A stretch of 64,000 nt of DNA from Algoriphagus litoralis (GTDB lineage Bacteria; Bacteroidota; Bacteroidia; Cytophagales; Cyclobacteriaceae): contig NZ_QGOL01000002.1 in the NCBI RefSeq assembly GCF_003259255.1, forward strand, positions 682,001 through 746,000, read 5' to 3'. Within the stretch, counting starts at the first letter, position 1; every line of letters starts with the position of its first letter. Under the pieces are notes generated by a model. That model did no database searches. It saw only the letters and a program-made list of their open reading frames with translations, and was not told where the DNA came from. A program made the position numbers and the translations under genes. This document shows positions 18,420-26,277 of this stretch, in pieces.

Positions 18420-19553
18420 TCAATCTTCAATTTGTTTGAGAACCGCTCGCTTGATGTATTTTTCATCGTGCTTCATGAGGCTTCCTTCGTAAAAATAGAG
18501 GGTGTCATTTATGACTCCCGCTAGCATTCCGATGTCTAGGATATTCCTTGGATTTGAGGTTTCATACCACTTGTTTTTATCTTTATGATAAACTAACAGG
18601 TTTGAATAAGTGAGATTATTTGGATAATCCTCATTGTTGTTCATCCAAGTAGTGATAAATATTTTATTTCCTTTCTCGATAATTTTGTTGAAGTAATGAT
18701 TACTGGGGATTTTTGTAGTTGAACCTTCACCGGAATTAAAAATATCCTGAAAAGAGATAATCTGATCCGCACTTAAAAGTTGATACTTAAAATATTTACT
18801 CTGTGGTAATGGAATCTCTTCAATAAGCTTACCGAAATTTTCTTTTTCGAACCGTTTTATAGTTCGATCATGCGGAAAGGTAAATAGCATTGAATTATCT
18901 GTAGTTGCAAATTGTAGGTAATTTAAAGGTTTTAATGAACCTTTTAACTCTTTAAAGACCTTCGGGTACTCAAGAAACGATTTGGGCTGAACTTTTCCTT
19001 CATTGTCAAATAGATAAATTAATTGTTCACTTTTATTATAGTAATTAGGATCTAGATTATCAAATAAAGAAGATGCTAATTCTATCATATATCCAGATTC
19101 CAATTTAAGAAACTTAGATCCTACAAATTTTACTTGCATATTTTCCGGAAAATTTATCCGGATTTTTCTAAGAAATTCTTGTTTTTCAACATCAAAAATT
19201 AAGATTGATTCACTTTTCATATCCAATAAATAAATTATTGGATATTGTGAAGCGTCAAAATTTGAGGGTTGAAAAGATCCTATTGGGTAATCTCCAGATG
19301 CGATCCATTTTCTTTGTTCTCCTGAAACTTTGAAAAAACTAACAGCGGGAGACTTAATTGAAGAAACAGCAATTATGCTATCACCCACCATTTTCACATC
19401 CATTTGACCATTTATAAAGTAATCTAATTCCTTAACAAGGACAGAGTCAAATATTTGGATTTCAATCAATTCAGGTATGGCGTTCTTTTCTACAGAATGC
19501 TTACAGCATGTAAGAAAAAAGAACGCCAATAAATATTTACAACGTTGTAACAC
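18420..19553 (-). CDS. Six-bladed beta-propeller lipoprotein, BF3164/DUF4221-like
   Basis: Exported protein of unknown function. The 377 residues begin with a lipoprotein-type signal (LLAFFFLTCCKHS). The rest is a run of beta-rich repeats typical of six-bladed propellers, for example FDASQYPIIYLLDMKSESILIFDVEKQEF and FITTWMNNNEDYPNNLTYSNLLVYHKDK (around residues 110-140 and 300-330). The only plausible start is GTG at 19553. The gene is visibly more AT-rich than its surroundings and follows the small cysteine-rich gene by 11 bases. In Bacteroidota such propellers often sit next to small NVEALA-type exported peptides. No enzymatic motif is visible. Confidence 0.7.
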   Translation of the reverse strand: MLQRCKYLLAFFFLTCCKHSVEKNAIPELIEIQIFDSVLVKELDYFINGQMDVKMVGDSIIAVSSIKSPAVSFFKVSGEQRKWIASGDYPIGSFQPSNFDASQYPIIYLLDMKSESILIFDVEKQEFLRKIRINFPENMQVKFVGSKFLKLESGYMIELASSLFDNLDPNYYNKSEQLIYLFDNEGKVQPKSFLEYPKVFKELKGSLKPLNYLQFATTDNSMLFTFPHDRTIKRFEKENFGKLIEEIPLPQSKYFKYQLLSADQIISFQDIFNSGEGSTTKIPSNHYFNKIIEKGNKIFITTWMNNNEDYPNNLTYSNLLVYHKDKNKWYETSNPRNILDIGMLAGVINDTLYFYEGSLMKHDEKYIKRAVLKQIED

Positions 19554-19564
19554 TTAAGCAGGAA

Positions 19565-19759
19565 TTATTCAGTACATAAAACTTCAGTTGGACCTCCGGG
19601 ACATTGCCATGCTAAACAAGCACCACAGAGAGCATAACTACATCCGTAATCATCCCCAAAATACTCGCAGTTACTTTGTGCCATCACCGGCTGAACCACA
19701 GCAAAACTCCCCAAGACCATACCCAGTACGGCCAAAGCTAAAAACATCGTTTTTTTCAT
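19565..19759 (-). CDS. Small exported cysteine-rich peptide (NVEALA-like)
   Basis: The 64-residue product has a Sec signal peptide (KKTMFLALAVLGMVLGSFAV up to about VMAQS) and a mature part of about 36 residues with six cysteines, in the spacing C-x8-C-x4-C-x2-C-x4-C-x8-C. Even cysteine number in an exported peptide suggests three disulfides. It starts the two-gene unit with the propeller gene. The pattern resembles NVEALA-domain peptides paired with propeller proteins in Bacteroidota, but I cannot confirm the domain, and function is unknown. Confidence 0.7.
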   Translation of the reverse strand: MKKTMFLALAVLGMVLGSFAVVQPVMAQSNCEYFGDDYGCSYALCGACLAWQCPGGPTEVLCTE

Positions 19760-19888
19760 TTCATTTTTTGTTTAAATAAAAGATTGATTAAAAAGCTAGC
19801 TTAGTTAAAACTAGGAAAGCAGGAAGTATTGACCAAAAAATCAACTAAAAAATTTGCCAAAAATCTGTTAATCGGTCAAATTCTAATT

Positions 19889-19901
19889 GGGGGGGAGGGG
19901 G
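19889..19901 (+). other. Homopurine tract G7-A-G5
   Basis: Seven G, one A and five G in the gap between the cysteine-rich peptide gene and rpsU, about 130 bases upstream of the former. Such tracts are prone to slippage and could act as a phase-variable spacer or form unusual structure. Apart from this and the rpsU promoter, the 297-base gap is AT-rich and I see no gene in it. Confidence 0.5.
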
Positions 19902-20025
19902 TAAAGAATTAGTTTGAGTGGTGATATGCAATATATCTATAGGTGCTGCATTTAATTTTTTAAAACTCCATACAGGCTCCTCAATTTTAAAATCTTTCAA
20001 TCTTCCAATTTTTGAATAATTCTCT

Positions 20026-20033
20026 TACCTTTG
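20026..20033 (+). promoter_or_regulatory. -7 element of the rpsU promoter
   Basis: TACCTTTG is a perfect TAnnTTTG box. The expected start lies near 20038-20040, giving a leader of under 20 bases made up almost only of the Shine-Dalgarno sequence. The -33 region is weak (TTCC at 19 bases). Confidence 0.6.
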
Positions 20034-20040
20034 CCCCACG

Positions 20041-20050
20041 AAAGGGGGTG
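20041..20050 (+). promoter_or_regulatory. Extended Shine-Dalgarno of rpsU (probable autoregulatory site)
   Basis: AAAGGGGGTG can pair with ten bases of the 16S rRNA anti-Shine-Dalgarno tail, one of them a G-U wobble, at a spacing of six bases to the ATG. Bacteroidota ribosomes normally hide this tail with bS21, and most genes here lack such sites. A strong site on rpsU itself fits the described feedback in which ribosomes lacking bS21 translate it. Confidence 0.75.
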
Positions 20051-20056
20051 TATACT

Positions 20057-20251
20057 ATGATCATTGTAAACGTAAAAGAGAACGAATCCATCGAAAAAGC
20101 GCTGAAGCGTTTTAAAAAGAAGTTTGACAAGACCGGTGCGGTTCGTGAACTCAGAGCCCGTCAGGCTTTCACGAAGCCTTCTATCGTAAGAAGAGCACAG
20201 GTCATCAAAGCTGCTTACAAGCAACATCTTCGCGACGAAGAAATGAAGTAA
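20057..20251 (+). CDS. rpsU: 30S ribosomal protein bS21
   Basis: Small-subunit protein near the mRNA exit and the 3' end of 16S rRNA. The 64-residue sequence starts MIIVNVKENESIEKALKRFK and ends with the basic helix region of bS21 (RRAQVIKAAYKQHL). The ATG at 20057 is chosen over an upstream in-frame start (20012) because the latter lies upstream of the promoter box. It leads the conserved Bacteroidota order rpsU-xer-hpf. Confidence 0.95.
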   Translation: MIIVNVKENESIEKALKRFKKKFDKTGAVRELRARQAFTKPSIVRRAQVIKAAYKQHLRDEEMK

Positions 20252-20273
20252 TCAGAATTGACTCCAAATACAG

Positions 20274-20311
20274 ACGCACTTGTCCCTCAGGCAAGTGCGT
20301 TTTTGTTTTTT
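20274..20311 (+). terminator. Intrinsic terminator after rpsU
   Basis: ACGCACTTG (20274-20282) pairs with CAAGTGCGT (20292-20300) around a 9-base loop, followed by TTTTGTTTTTT. It separates rpsU from the recombinase gene. Confidence 0.88.
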
Positions 20312-20366
20312 AATCATTTGACAAAAGTCACTATTACCTACCTGTTTTTCTGCTATCTTAAGCTTG

Positions 20367-21251
20367 ATGATTGACTCATTTATCAACTATCTCGAATACG
20401 AAAAACGTAGCAGCCTACATACTGTGGCGGCCTACCGTACCGATTTGGAGCAGGTACAGGAGTTTGTAAGGTTATCATTTGAGCTAAATGACCTGAGCAA
20501 ATGTAGCCATACTGAACTCAGAGCCTGGGTCATTGATCTCGTGGAGCAAGGGCTGACCACCACCTCTGTCAATCGCAAAATCGCCACCCTCAGATCTTTT
20601 TTCAAGTTTTTGCTCCGATCCAGACTTATTTCATCTGACCCAACGTATAAGTTAAAAACCCTTAAAAATCCCAAAAAACTCCCCGAATTTGTGCAGGAAA
20701 TGACCATTGAGGCCGTTTTAGAAGAAAGCGTGTACGAAGCCACTTTTGAGGGGCAAAGGGATCGGATGGTCATTGAGTTTCTTTACCTCACAGGCGTCAG
20801 GCTTTCTGAACTCACCGGATTAAAATGGGACGATCTGAATCTGATCGAAGACCAGGTCAAGGTGCTGGGAAAAAGGAAAAAGGAGCGAATAATTCCAATT
20901 ACAAAATCTTTAAAACAGAATATCATTTTGTACCGAAAAGTATTTGAGGAAAGGTTTTCAAAAATAGCGGGGAATTCCTACTTTATTGTGAGTAATCGGG
21001 GTGAGCAAAGCTATTCTATGATGATTTATCGGATCGTTAGACACTATTTGGATCTATTTGCGCAGAATTCGCGAAGAAGCCCACATTTGCTCCGTCATAC
21101 CTTTGCTACCCACCTGCTGAACAAGGGAGCTGACCTCAATGCAGTCAAAGATCTGCTCGGACATGCAAGTCTGGCAGCCACCCAAGTATACACTCACAAT
21201 TCCATGGAAAAACTGAAGGCTGTGTTTGAACAGGCACACCCTAAAGCGTAA
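20367..21251 (+). CDS. xerC: Tyrosine recombinase of the XerC/XerD family
   Basis: Site-specific recombinase that resolves chromosome dimers at dif with its partner. From the ATG at 20367 it has 294 residues. An N-terminal SAM-like core-binding domain (about 1-90) is followed by the catalytic domain with GVRLSELTG (first Arg), LGKRKKERIIPI (Lys), HLLRHTFATHLL (His/Arg) and LGHASLAATQVYTH (His and the nucleophile Tyr). All catalytic residues are present. Synteny with rpsU and hpf is the normal chromosomal arrangement, so this is not a mobile-element integrase. Whether it is the C or D partner cannot be told here. Confidence 0.9.
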   Translation: MIDSFINYLEYEKRSSLHTVAAYRTDLEQVQEFVRLSFELNDLSKCSHTELRAWVIDLVEQGLTTTSVNRKIATLRSFFKFLLRSRLISSDPTYKLKTLKNPKKLPEFVQEMTIEAVLEESVYEATFEGQRDRMVIEFLYLTGVRLSELTGLKWDDLNLIEDQVKVLGKRKKERIIPITKSLKQNIILYRKVFEERFSKIAGNSYFIVSNRGEQSYSMMIYRIVRHYLDLFAQNSRRSPHLLRHTFATHLLNKGADLNAVKDLLGHASLAATQVYTHNSMEKLKAVFEQAHPKA

Positions 21252-21288
21252 ATAAATCAATTGTTCAACCACTTAAATGCAACGAATT

Positions 21289-21594
21289 ATGAAACTGCAG
21301 ATGCACTCCATCCATTTTGACGCGGATCGCAAATTGATCGACTTTATCCAAAGAAAAGCGGACAAGCTGGACACCTTCTATGACCGAATCATCGATGGGG
21401 AGGTTTTTATGAGAATTGATAAAAATGAAAAAAATGAGAATAAAATAGTCGAAATCAAGCTAAATGTTCCTGGCAAGCAATTTTTTGCCAAGCATCAGGA
21501 TGATTCCTTTGAAGCTGCAGCAGATGAAGCCATCGAAGGCTTGAGACGACAGATCAAGAAACACAAAGAAAAAGTAGTCTTGGTCAAACAATAA
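21289..21594 (+). CDS. hpf: Ribosome hibernation promoting factor (short HPF/RaiA family)
   Basis: Binds the decoding region of idle ribosomes in stationary phase. The 101-residue protein has the single HPF/YfiA domain: HSIHFDADRKLIDFIQRKADKLDTFY at residues 6-31, then a beta strand pair and FEAAADEAIEGLRRQIKKHKEK near the C-terminus. It lacks the C-terminal dimerisation domain of long HPF. A start at 21277 would add four residues (MQRI). It lies 37 bases after the recombinase stop, in one operon with it, and before a strong terminator. Confidence 0.9.
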   Translation: MKLQMHSIHFDADRKLIDFIQRKADKLDTFYDRIIDGEVFMRIDKNEKNENKIVEIKLNVPGKQFFAKHQDDSFEAAADEAIEGLRRQIKKHKEKVVLVKQ

Positions 21595-21614
21595 GAATTG
21601 CCCAAATTTGTACC

Positions 21615-21644
21615 AAACCCTCAGGAAACTGAGGGTTTTGTTTT
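21615..21644 (+). terminator. Intrinsic terminator after hpf
   Basis: AAACCCTCAG / CTGAGGGTTT with a GAAA tetraloop, followed by TGTTTT. It lies upstream of the glycosyltransferase start codon at 21656 and rules out the longer reading of that gene from 21608. Confidence 0.88.
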
Positions 21645-21655
21645 ACCCATCATCA

Positions 21656-23170
21656 ATGAAAGGCCAGGATTCTTCTAAGTATGTTTTGATTTTTTGGGCA
21701 GTGAATATTGCCTTTGTTTTATTCAAAATCCTCTTTGCCCTCAGACCTGAACTTGATTTGTTCACAGAAGAGACTCAATATTGGCTTTGGTCCAAAAATC
21801 TCGACTGGCAGTATTATTCTAAACCCCCCATGGTGGCGGTGCTGAATTTTTTAAGCACTTCAATTTTTGGGGACACTGAACTCGCAATCCGTATTATCCC
21901 AGCTACTTTCGGGTTTCTCTCGGCTGCACTCATCTTTTTATTTACCGAGAAGCTTTACCGATCTGATCGGATGGCTTGTTGGGCTGGAATAATTTTTCTT
22001 GCCATGCCGGTTAATTTCCTGGTATTTACCTTCCATACCACGGACACTTCCATGACATTTTTTTGGCTTTTGGCATGGTTTGCGTTTTATAGGGCAGTTC
22101 ATTCGGAGGGGAGAAAGTACTGGGTTCTGACGGGTATCGCCGCTGCTTTGGGAATCCTGTCCAAAAGTACAATGCTGCTCATCTTTCCAGCGGGGATAAT
22201 TTACCTGCTGTTTACGAAGCAACTAAAGGAGCACTTCTGGAATTTTACGCTAATGGGTTTAATTGCCCTTTTAGGATTTATTCCCGGGATAATCTGGAAT
22301 TTTCAGCATGATTTCTACACCTTCAAGCATATCGCAACCCTTGGGGGTGCTTCTGGGGAAAAAGAAAGTTTTGATTTCGGATTGATGCTCGCCAGATCTT
22401 CAGAATATCTAGGGGGACAATTGGCCATGGTGTCCGTTTTCTTTCTGCCGATTTTTTATTTTGCCATCAAGTCTTTGATTAAGACTAAAAACGAAAGGGC
22501 CTTTTTTATGGTTTTACCCGGATTGCTGACTTTTTTGGGTTTTGGAGGATTGAGTCTTTCTACTTGGATTTTGGTCAACTGGCCCGGATTTACTTACAGT
22601 TCATTTGCCGTTTTTCTGGCCCCTGTAGTCGTTGTGCTTACGGATAGATGGAGGAAATACAGCATCGGAGCCACTTTTTTGAGCATTTCACTTATTTGGA
22701 TTTTATTAATACCCAATTATGGAGAATGGAAGTCCTCAGGATTTTTGAATAAAGGTGAAAAGGCACTTTTCAAACGGGTCATCGGATACGAAGAATTAGG
22801 TGCCAGAGTCCAAAGTTTAGCCGATAGCTTGGGTGGTGGGCAGCCAGTGATTTTTAGTGAAAGCTATCATACCGCTTCCGAATTGGCATTTTACATGTCC
22901 AGCCATCCTCAGACTTTGGTCATCAATATGGGAAGCCGCAAGAATCAATGGGACCTGTGGCCGGGGATGGACCGGCAGGTTGGAAATCAAGGGAGATTTG
23001 TTTTCGTAAGCAGGACAAAAGATAGTCCTGGCGACGTAGCAAAGTTTGCTAAACTCGTCCATGAAGAAGAATTGGTATATTATTTTAGAAAGGACAGCAT
23101 CGGAAAATCCAAAATTCAGATCTGGGAACATCTGCTAGAGTATACACCTGTGGAGACCAATTCCTATTAA
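21656..23170 (+). CDS. Membrane glycosyltransferase, ArnT/PMT superfamily (GT39/GT83-like)
   Basis: Probably transfers a sugar from a polyprenyl-phosphate carrier to a periplasmic acceptor. The 504-residue protein has a large N-terminal region of about ten or more membrane helices and a soluble C-terminal part. The first periplasmic loop (ELDLFTEETQYWLW, then YYSKPPMVAVL) carries the acidic and YYxxPP motif typical of the family. The ATG at 21656 lies just past the hpf terminator. A DPM1-like synthase follows, which could supply the lipid-linked sugar donor. The acceptor (lipid A, protein or glycan) is unknown. Confidence 0.82.
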   Translation: MKGQDSSKYVLIFWAVNIAFVLFKILFALRPELDLFTEETQYWLWSKNLDWQYYSKPPMVAVLNFLSTSIFGDTELAIRIIPATFGFLSAALIFLFTEKLYRSDRMACWAGIIFLAMPVNFLVFTFHTTDTSMTFFWLLAWFAFYRAVHSEGRKYWVLTGIAAALGILSKSTMLLIFPAGIIYLLFTKQLKEHFWNFTLMGLIALLGFIPGIIWNFQHDFYTFKHIATLGGASGEKESFDFGLMLARSSEYLGGQLAMVSVFFLPIFYFAIKSLIKTKNERAFFMVLPGLLTFLGFGGLSLSTWILVNWPGFTYSSFAVFLAPVVVVLTDRWRKYSIGATFLSISLIWILLIPNYGEWKSSGFLNKGEKALFKRVIGYEELGARVQSLADSLGGGQPVIFSESYHTASELAFYMSSHPQTLVINMGSRKNQWDLWPGMDRQVGNQGRFVFVSRTKDSPGDVAKFAKLVHEEELVYYFRKDSIGKSKIQIWEHLLEYTPVETNSY

Positions 23171-23216
23171 TTCTTCTACGGATCCAGTATCCTACTGCTC
23201 CAGACTGGAAGTGGTC

Positions 23217-23248
23217 TTTGGTGGTAGGGGTTTAATTGGGTATTTTTG
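23217..23248 (+). promoter_or_regulatory. Consensus promoter of the DPM1-like glycosyltransferase
   Basis: TTTG (23217-23220), 20 bases, TATTTTTG (23241-23248): full match to the Bacteroidota consensus. The TTG inside the -7 box is in frame with the gene and could be mistaken for a start codon; the ATG at 23264 is the better start, giving a leader of about 10 bases. Confidence 0.7.
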
Positions 23249-23263
23249 GCGAAATATTTTCCC

Positions 23264-24238
23264 ATGAGCAAGCCACTTTTGTCCGTTGTCATCACCGTCT
23301 ACAACGAGGAAGAAAACATCAAACCGCTACTAGATGCTACCTATTCAGCTCTATCGGAGATCGAGTATGAGATAATTCTGGTGGAGGACGGTTCCACGGA
23401 TGGTACGGTCTCTGAGGTAAAAAAATATGCCAATGAGCGTACTAAACTGATTATTTTCAGCCGAAACTTTGGACAAACCACGGCTCTTGCAGCTGGAATC
23501 GACAAGGCTACTGGATCCTACATTGCCACGATGGATGGAGATCTGCAAAATGATCCAACAGATCTTCCAATGATGCTCAGCAAAGCTATCGATGAAGAAT
23601 GGGATGTGGTTGCAGGTCGACGTGCCAATCGGAAAGATGGTTTTGTCCTTCGAAAAATCCCTAGCAAAATTGCCAACTGGGTAATTCGAAATACAACCAA
23701 AGTCTACCTCAATGACTATGGATGCACGCTGCGCGTGTACAAAGCTGAGATTGCGCAAAACATGGGATTATATGGTGAATTGCATCGCTTTATCCCAGTC
23801 TTGGCCAAGCAACAGGGCGCAAAAATGACTGAAGTCGATGTGAAGCATCACCCAAGGATTCATGGCACATCGAAGTATGGCTTAAGTCGCACATTTAAAG
23901 TGATGGCGGATCTGATTTTGATGCTTTTTTTCCAAAAGTATTTTCAAAGGCCGATTCACTTGTTTGGAGGGCTGGGCTTGATTTCTTTTCTGACAGGCTC
24001 CTTGATCAGTTTTTATCTATTGATCCTGAAAATACTGGGAGAGGATATCTGGGGCCGCCCAATCATGATTGTGGGTTTTATCCTGATTTTGGGAGGAATA
24101 CAGCTGATCACCACAGGAATCATCGCTGAGATCATCGTGCGGACGTACTTTGAATCCCAGAATAAAAAGACCTATTCTGTGAAGTCCGTTTATCAGGGAG
24201 AAAAAATAGAAGTCAGAAGCATAAAATCAGAAAGCTGA
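23264..24238 (+). CDS. Polyprenyl-phosphate glycosyltransferase, DPM1/GtrB-like (GT2)
   Basis: Likely loads a sugar from a nucleotide donor onto polyprenyl phosphate at the inner face of the membrane. The 324 residues begin with the GT2 domain: LSVVITVYNEEENI, ILVEDGSTDGT, ATMDGDLQNDP (metal-binding Asp region) and RRANRKDGF. Two C-terminal membrane helices (around residues 225-250 and 262-290) match the GtrB/ArnC architecture. Upstream is the ArnT/PMT-like transferase and downstream a YbhN-like membrane protein; the three fit one lipid-linked sugar pathway. Confidence 0.87.
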   Translation: MSKPLLSVVITVYNEEENIKPLLDATYSALSEIEYEIILVEDGSTDGTVSEVKKYANERTKLIIFSRNFGQTTALAAGIDKATGSYIATMDGDLQNDPTDLPMMLSKAIDEEWDVVAGRRANRKDGFVLRKIPSKIANWVIRNTTKVYLNDYGCTLRVYKAEIAQNMGLYGELHRFIPVLAKQQGAKMTEVDVKHHPRIHGTSKYGLSRTFKVMADLILMLFFQKYFQRPIHLFGGLGLISFLTGSLISFYLLILKILGEDIWGRPIMIVGFILILGGIQLITTGIIAEIIVRTYFESQNKKTYSVKSVYQGEKIEVRSIKSES

Positions 24239-24365
24239 AAAAAGTAGGCATTGACAATAGCTTCCCCTAAAAATTGAAATTGAGTTTGACAATTGCACAT
24301 TCTTTAATCATCAACCAACTAACAATTAACTCTCAACCATTAACCATTAACCCTTATTCCCTCCC

Positions 24366-25238
24366 TTGATCCGATTCAAAAACCAACTCAAAACAGTCCT
24401 GAAGCTTATGCTCACAGGCTTGGCTTTGTACTTGGTTTTTCGGAAAATCGATACAGACCAGCTTCTCCAACTGACAAAATCCATTCAATGGCTTTGGCTG
24501 GTTCCTGCTGTTCTATTCTTTGTACTGAGTAAAATCTTCACAGCTTTTCGCCTGAATTTGTATTTTAAAAACATAGGAATTAAGCTTTCAGAAAGTCAAA
24601 ACTGGCGACTTTATCTGATCGGGATGTTTTACAATCTTTTTCTCCCCGGAGGAATCGGCGGTGATGGGTACAAAGTGTATCTGCTCAATAAGGAATTTAA
24701 AACTCCAGTGAAAAAGCTCATTCAATCGGCACTTTTGGATCGATTGGGAGGATTGGTGGCGATTGTTTTCCTGCTTTTCGGTATGTTTTTGATCCTTGAC
24801 ATTCAGTTGGATTTTTTGGAAACCAGCCTTTGGCACGGACTGATGGTTGCAGCATTGATTTTGACCATTCCTGCTTTTTGGCTTGCGCAAAAGCTGTTCT
24901 TCTGGGACTTCTTGCCTTCATTCTGGCCTGCAAACGCTTGGTCGTTTGCTGGTCAAATTGCTCAACTCATCTGTGCGTGGTTTATTTTAAAGTCTCTAGG
25001 GATTACAGAGAATATTCTCGCTTACCAATTGGTGTTTTTACTTTCCTCTGTTGTTGCTGTGCTTCCATTGACCATTGGAGGTGTAGGTGCGCGTGAGTTG
25101 GTTTTTGTCTACGCGCATAGGTATGCGGGTATCGAAGAGACGGCAGCCGTGGCATTCAGTCTGTTGTTTTTCTTGATTTCAGCAGCTGTTTCCTTAGGAG
25201 GAGCATTTATCAAAGTTGAATTGAAAGGAAAGTCATAA
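24366..25238 (+). CDS. YbhN/UPF0104-family flippase-like membrane protein
   Basis: Integral membrane protein of the lysylphosphatidylglycerol-synthase-TM/AglD-like family. The 290 residues form about eight helices with the family signature FYNLFLPGGIGGDGYKVYLL near residue 80 and PLTIGGVGARELVFVY near residue 238. Some members move or transfer lipid-linked sugars or lipids; function here is inferred from the adjacent glycosyltransferases. No ATG precedes the conserved N-terminus (RFKNQLKTVLKL), so the start is most likely TTG at 24366; the next ATG (24408) would truncate the first helix. Confidence 0.75.
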   Translation: MIRFKNQLKTVLKLMLTGLALYLVFRKIDTDQLLQLTKSIQWLWLVPAVLFFVLSKIFTAFRLNLYFKNIGIKLSESQNWRLYLIGMFYNLFLPGGIGGDGYKVYLLNKEFKTPVKKLIQSALLDRLGGLVAIVFLLFGMFLILDIQLDFLETSLWHGLMVAALILTIPAFWLAQKLFFWDFLPSFWPANAWSFAGQIAQLICAWFILKSLGITENILAYQLVFLLSSVVAVLPLTIGGVGARELVFVYAHRYAGIEETAAVAFSLLFFLISAAVSLGGAFIKVELKGKS

Positions 25239-25326
25239 ATAATTGTAAATCAATAAAATATGATTTTTTCAACCTTGTAATTTTAAAATTGCAAGGATCA
25301 AGGCCCGTCTAAATTTTATTAATCTA

Positions 25327-25334
25327 TACATTTG
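25327..25334 (+). promoter_or_regulatory. -7 element of the pyrF promoter
   Basis: TACATTTG, a perfect TAnnTTTG box, ends 18 bases before the ATG at 25353. Its TTG is in frame with pyrF and explains a possible false upstream start at 25332. The -33 region is poor. Confidence 0.5.
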
Positions 25335-25352
25335 CCCAAATTCAAAAAACAC

Positions 25353-26168
25353 ATGACCCGCTCCGAACTTTTCTCCCAAATCCAGCAAAAATCATCCTTT
25401 TTATGTGTGGGACTTGACCCGGATTTGGAGAAAATTCCAGCTCATCTGCTATCAGAGCCCGATCCGATTTTTTCCTTTTGTAAGCAAATCATTGAAGAAA
25501 CTGCTGACTTTGCAGTGGCCTACAAACCAAACATCGCCTTTTTCGAAGCATTGGGAGCGAAAGGGTGGGAGACCTTGGCTAAAGTGGCCGAGATCATGCC
25601 GAAGGATGTATTTACCATTGCGGATGCCAAACGGGGTGATATTGGAAATACCTCCAAACTCTACGCAAAGGCATTTTTTGAATCCATGGATTTTGATTCA
25701 GTGACCGTGGCACCCTATATGGGACAGGATTCCGTGACACCGTTTTTGGAATTTGAGAACAAATGGGTAATCCTACTTGCGCTGACCTCGAATGTAGGTT
25801 CGCTTGATTTCCAGTTGATCGAGGATCAAACCGGCAAACCACTTTACCAATCCGTCTTGGAAAAGAGTCAGGAATGGGGCAGTCCCGAAAACCTGATGTA
25901 TGTAGTCGGTGCGACCCGAGGTGAATTGATCGGAGAGGTGAGGAAAGCTGCTCCCGATCACTTTTTCTTGGTTCCCGGTGTGGGAGCACAAGGAGGAAGC
26001 CTAGCTGAGGTCGCAAAATATGGAATGAACTCAAGCTGCGGACTTTTGGTCAATTCCAGCCGGGGGATCATCTATGCTTCTGGTGAAAAAGACTTTGCGA
26101 AAGTAGCCAGGAAAGAAGCGCAAAAGCTGCATGAAGAGATGAAGGTATTGATGGACAGGTATCTCTGA
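25353..26168 (+). CDS. pyrF: Orotidine 5'-phosphate decarboxylase (type 2)
   Basis: Final step of UMP synthesis, decarboxylating OMP in the cytoplasm. From the ATG at 25353 it has 271 residues, the length of the longer type 2 (mycobacterial/Bacteroidota) form. Key parts are [28 protein letters not shown], the catalytic [31 protein letters not shown], and the phosphate site [10 protein letters not shown]. It stands alone in transcription direction with its own -7 box. Confidence 0.95.
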   Translation: MTRSELFSQIQQKSSFLCVGLDPDLEKIPAHLLSEPDPIFSFCKQIIEETADFAVAYKPNIAFFEALGAKGWETLAKVAEIMPKDVFTIADAKRGDIGNTSKLYAKAFFESMDFDSVTVAPYMGQDSVTPFLEFENKWVILLALTSNVGSLDFQLIEDQTGKPLYQSVLEKSQEWGSPENLMYVVGATRGELIGEVRKAAPDHFFLVPGVGAQGGSLAEVAKYGMNSSCGLLVNSSRGIIYASGEKDFAKVARKEAQKLHEEMKVLMDRYL

Positions 26169-26187
26169 ATTACGCATAATCCGCTAT

Positions 26188-26210
26188 GGGTTTCAAACCC
26201 TTTGAGTGTT
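26188..26210. repeat. Second copy of the dispersed palindromic repeat
   Basis: GGGTTTCAAACCCTTTG and the following bases match 4647-4669 at 19 of 23 positions. It lies between pyrF and the DUF2851 gene. Confidence 0.5.
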
Positions 26211-26277
26211 TGGCTATATCAAACCTTGACTTCTAGTTCTGAATTTCTTAATTTCCATAAACTTTTAGTCTTTGGGA

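Noticed and set aside
19537-19550. A 14-bp palindrome TTACAACGTTGTAA next to the GTG start of the propeller gene
   Set aside because: It lies in codons 2-6 of the gene, and nothing else supports an operator there.
20012-20056. Longer start of rpsU
   Set aside because: It lies upstream of and across the promoter -7 box and the Shine-Dalgarno site.
20367-21251. Tyrosine recombinase as integrase of a mobile element
   Set aside because: It sits in the conserved rpsU-xer-hpf order, with no attachment-site repeats or cargo genes, so it is the housekeeping Xer protein.
21608-21655. N-terminal extension of the ArnT/PMT-like transferase
   Set aside because: The extension lies within the hpf terminator hairpin. 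The ATG at 21656 directly precedes the first membrane helix.
26188-26200. GGGTTTCAAACCC as a terminator of pyrF
   Set aside because: The one-base loop cannot form a stable hairpin and no T-run follows. It is better explained as a copy of the dispersed repeat.
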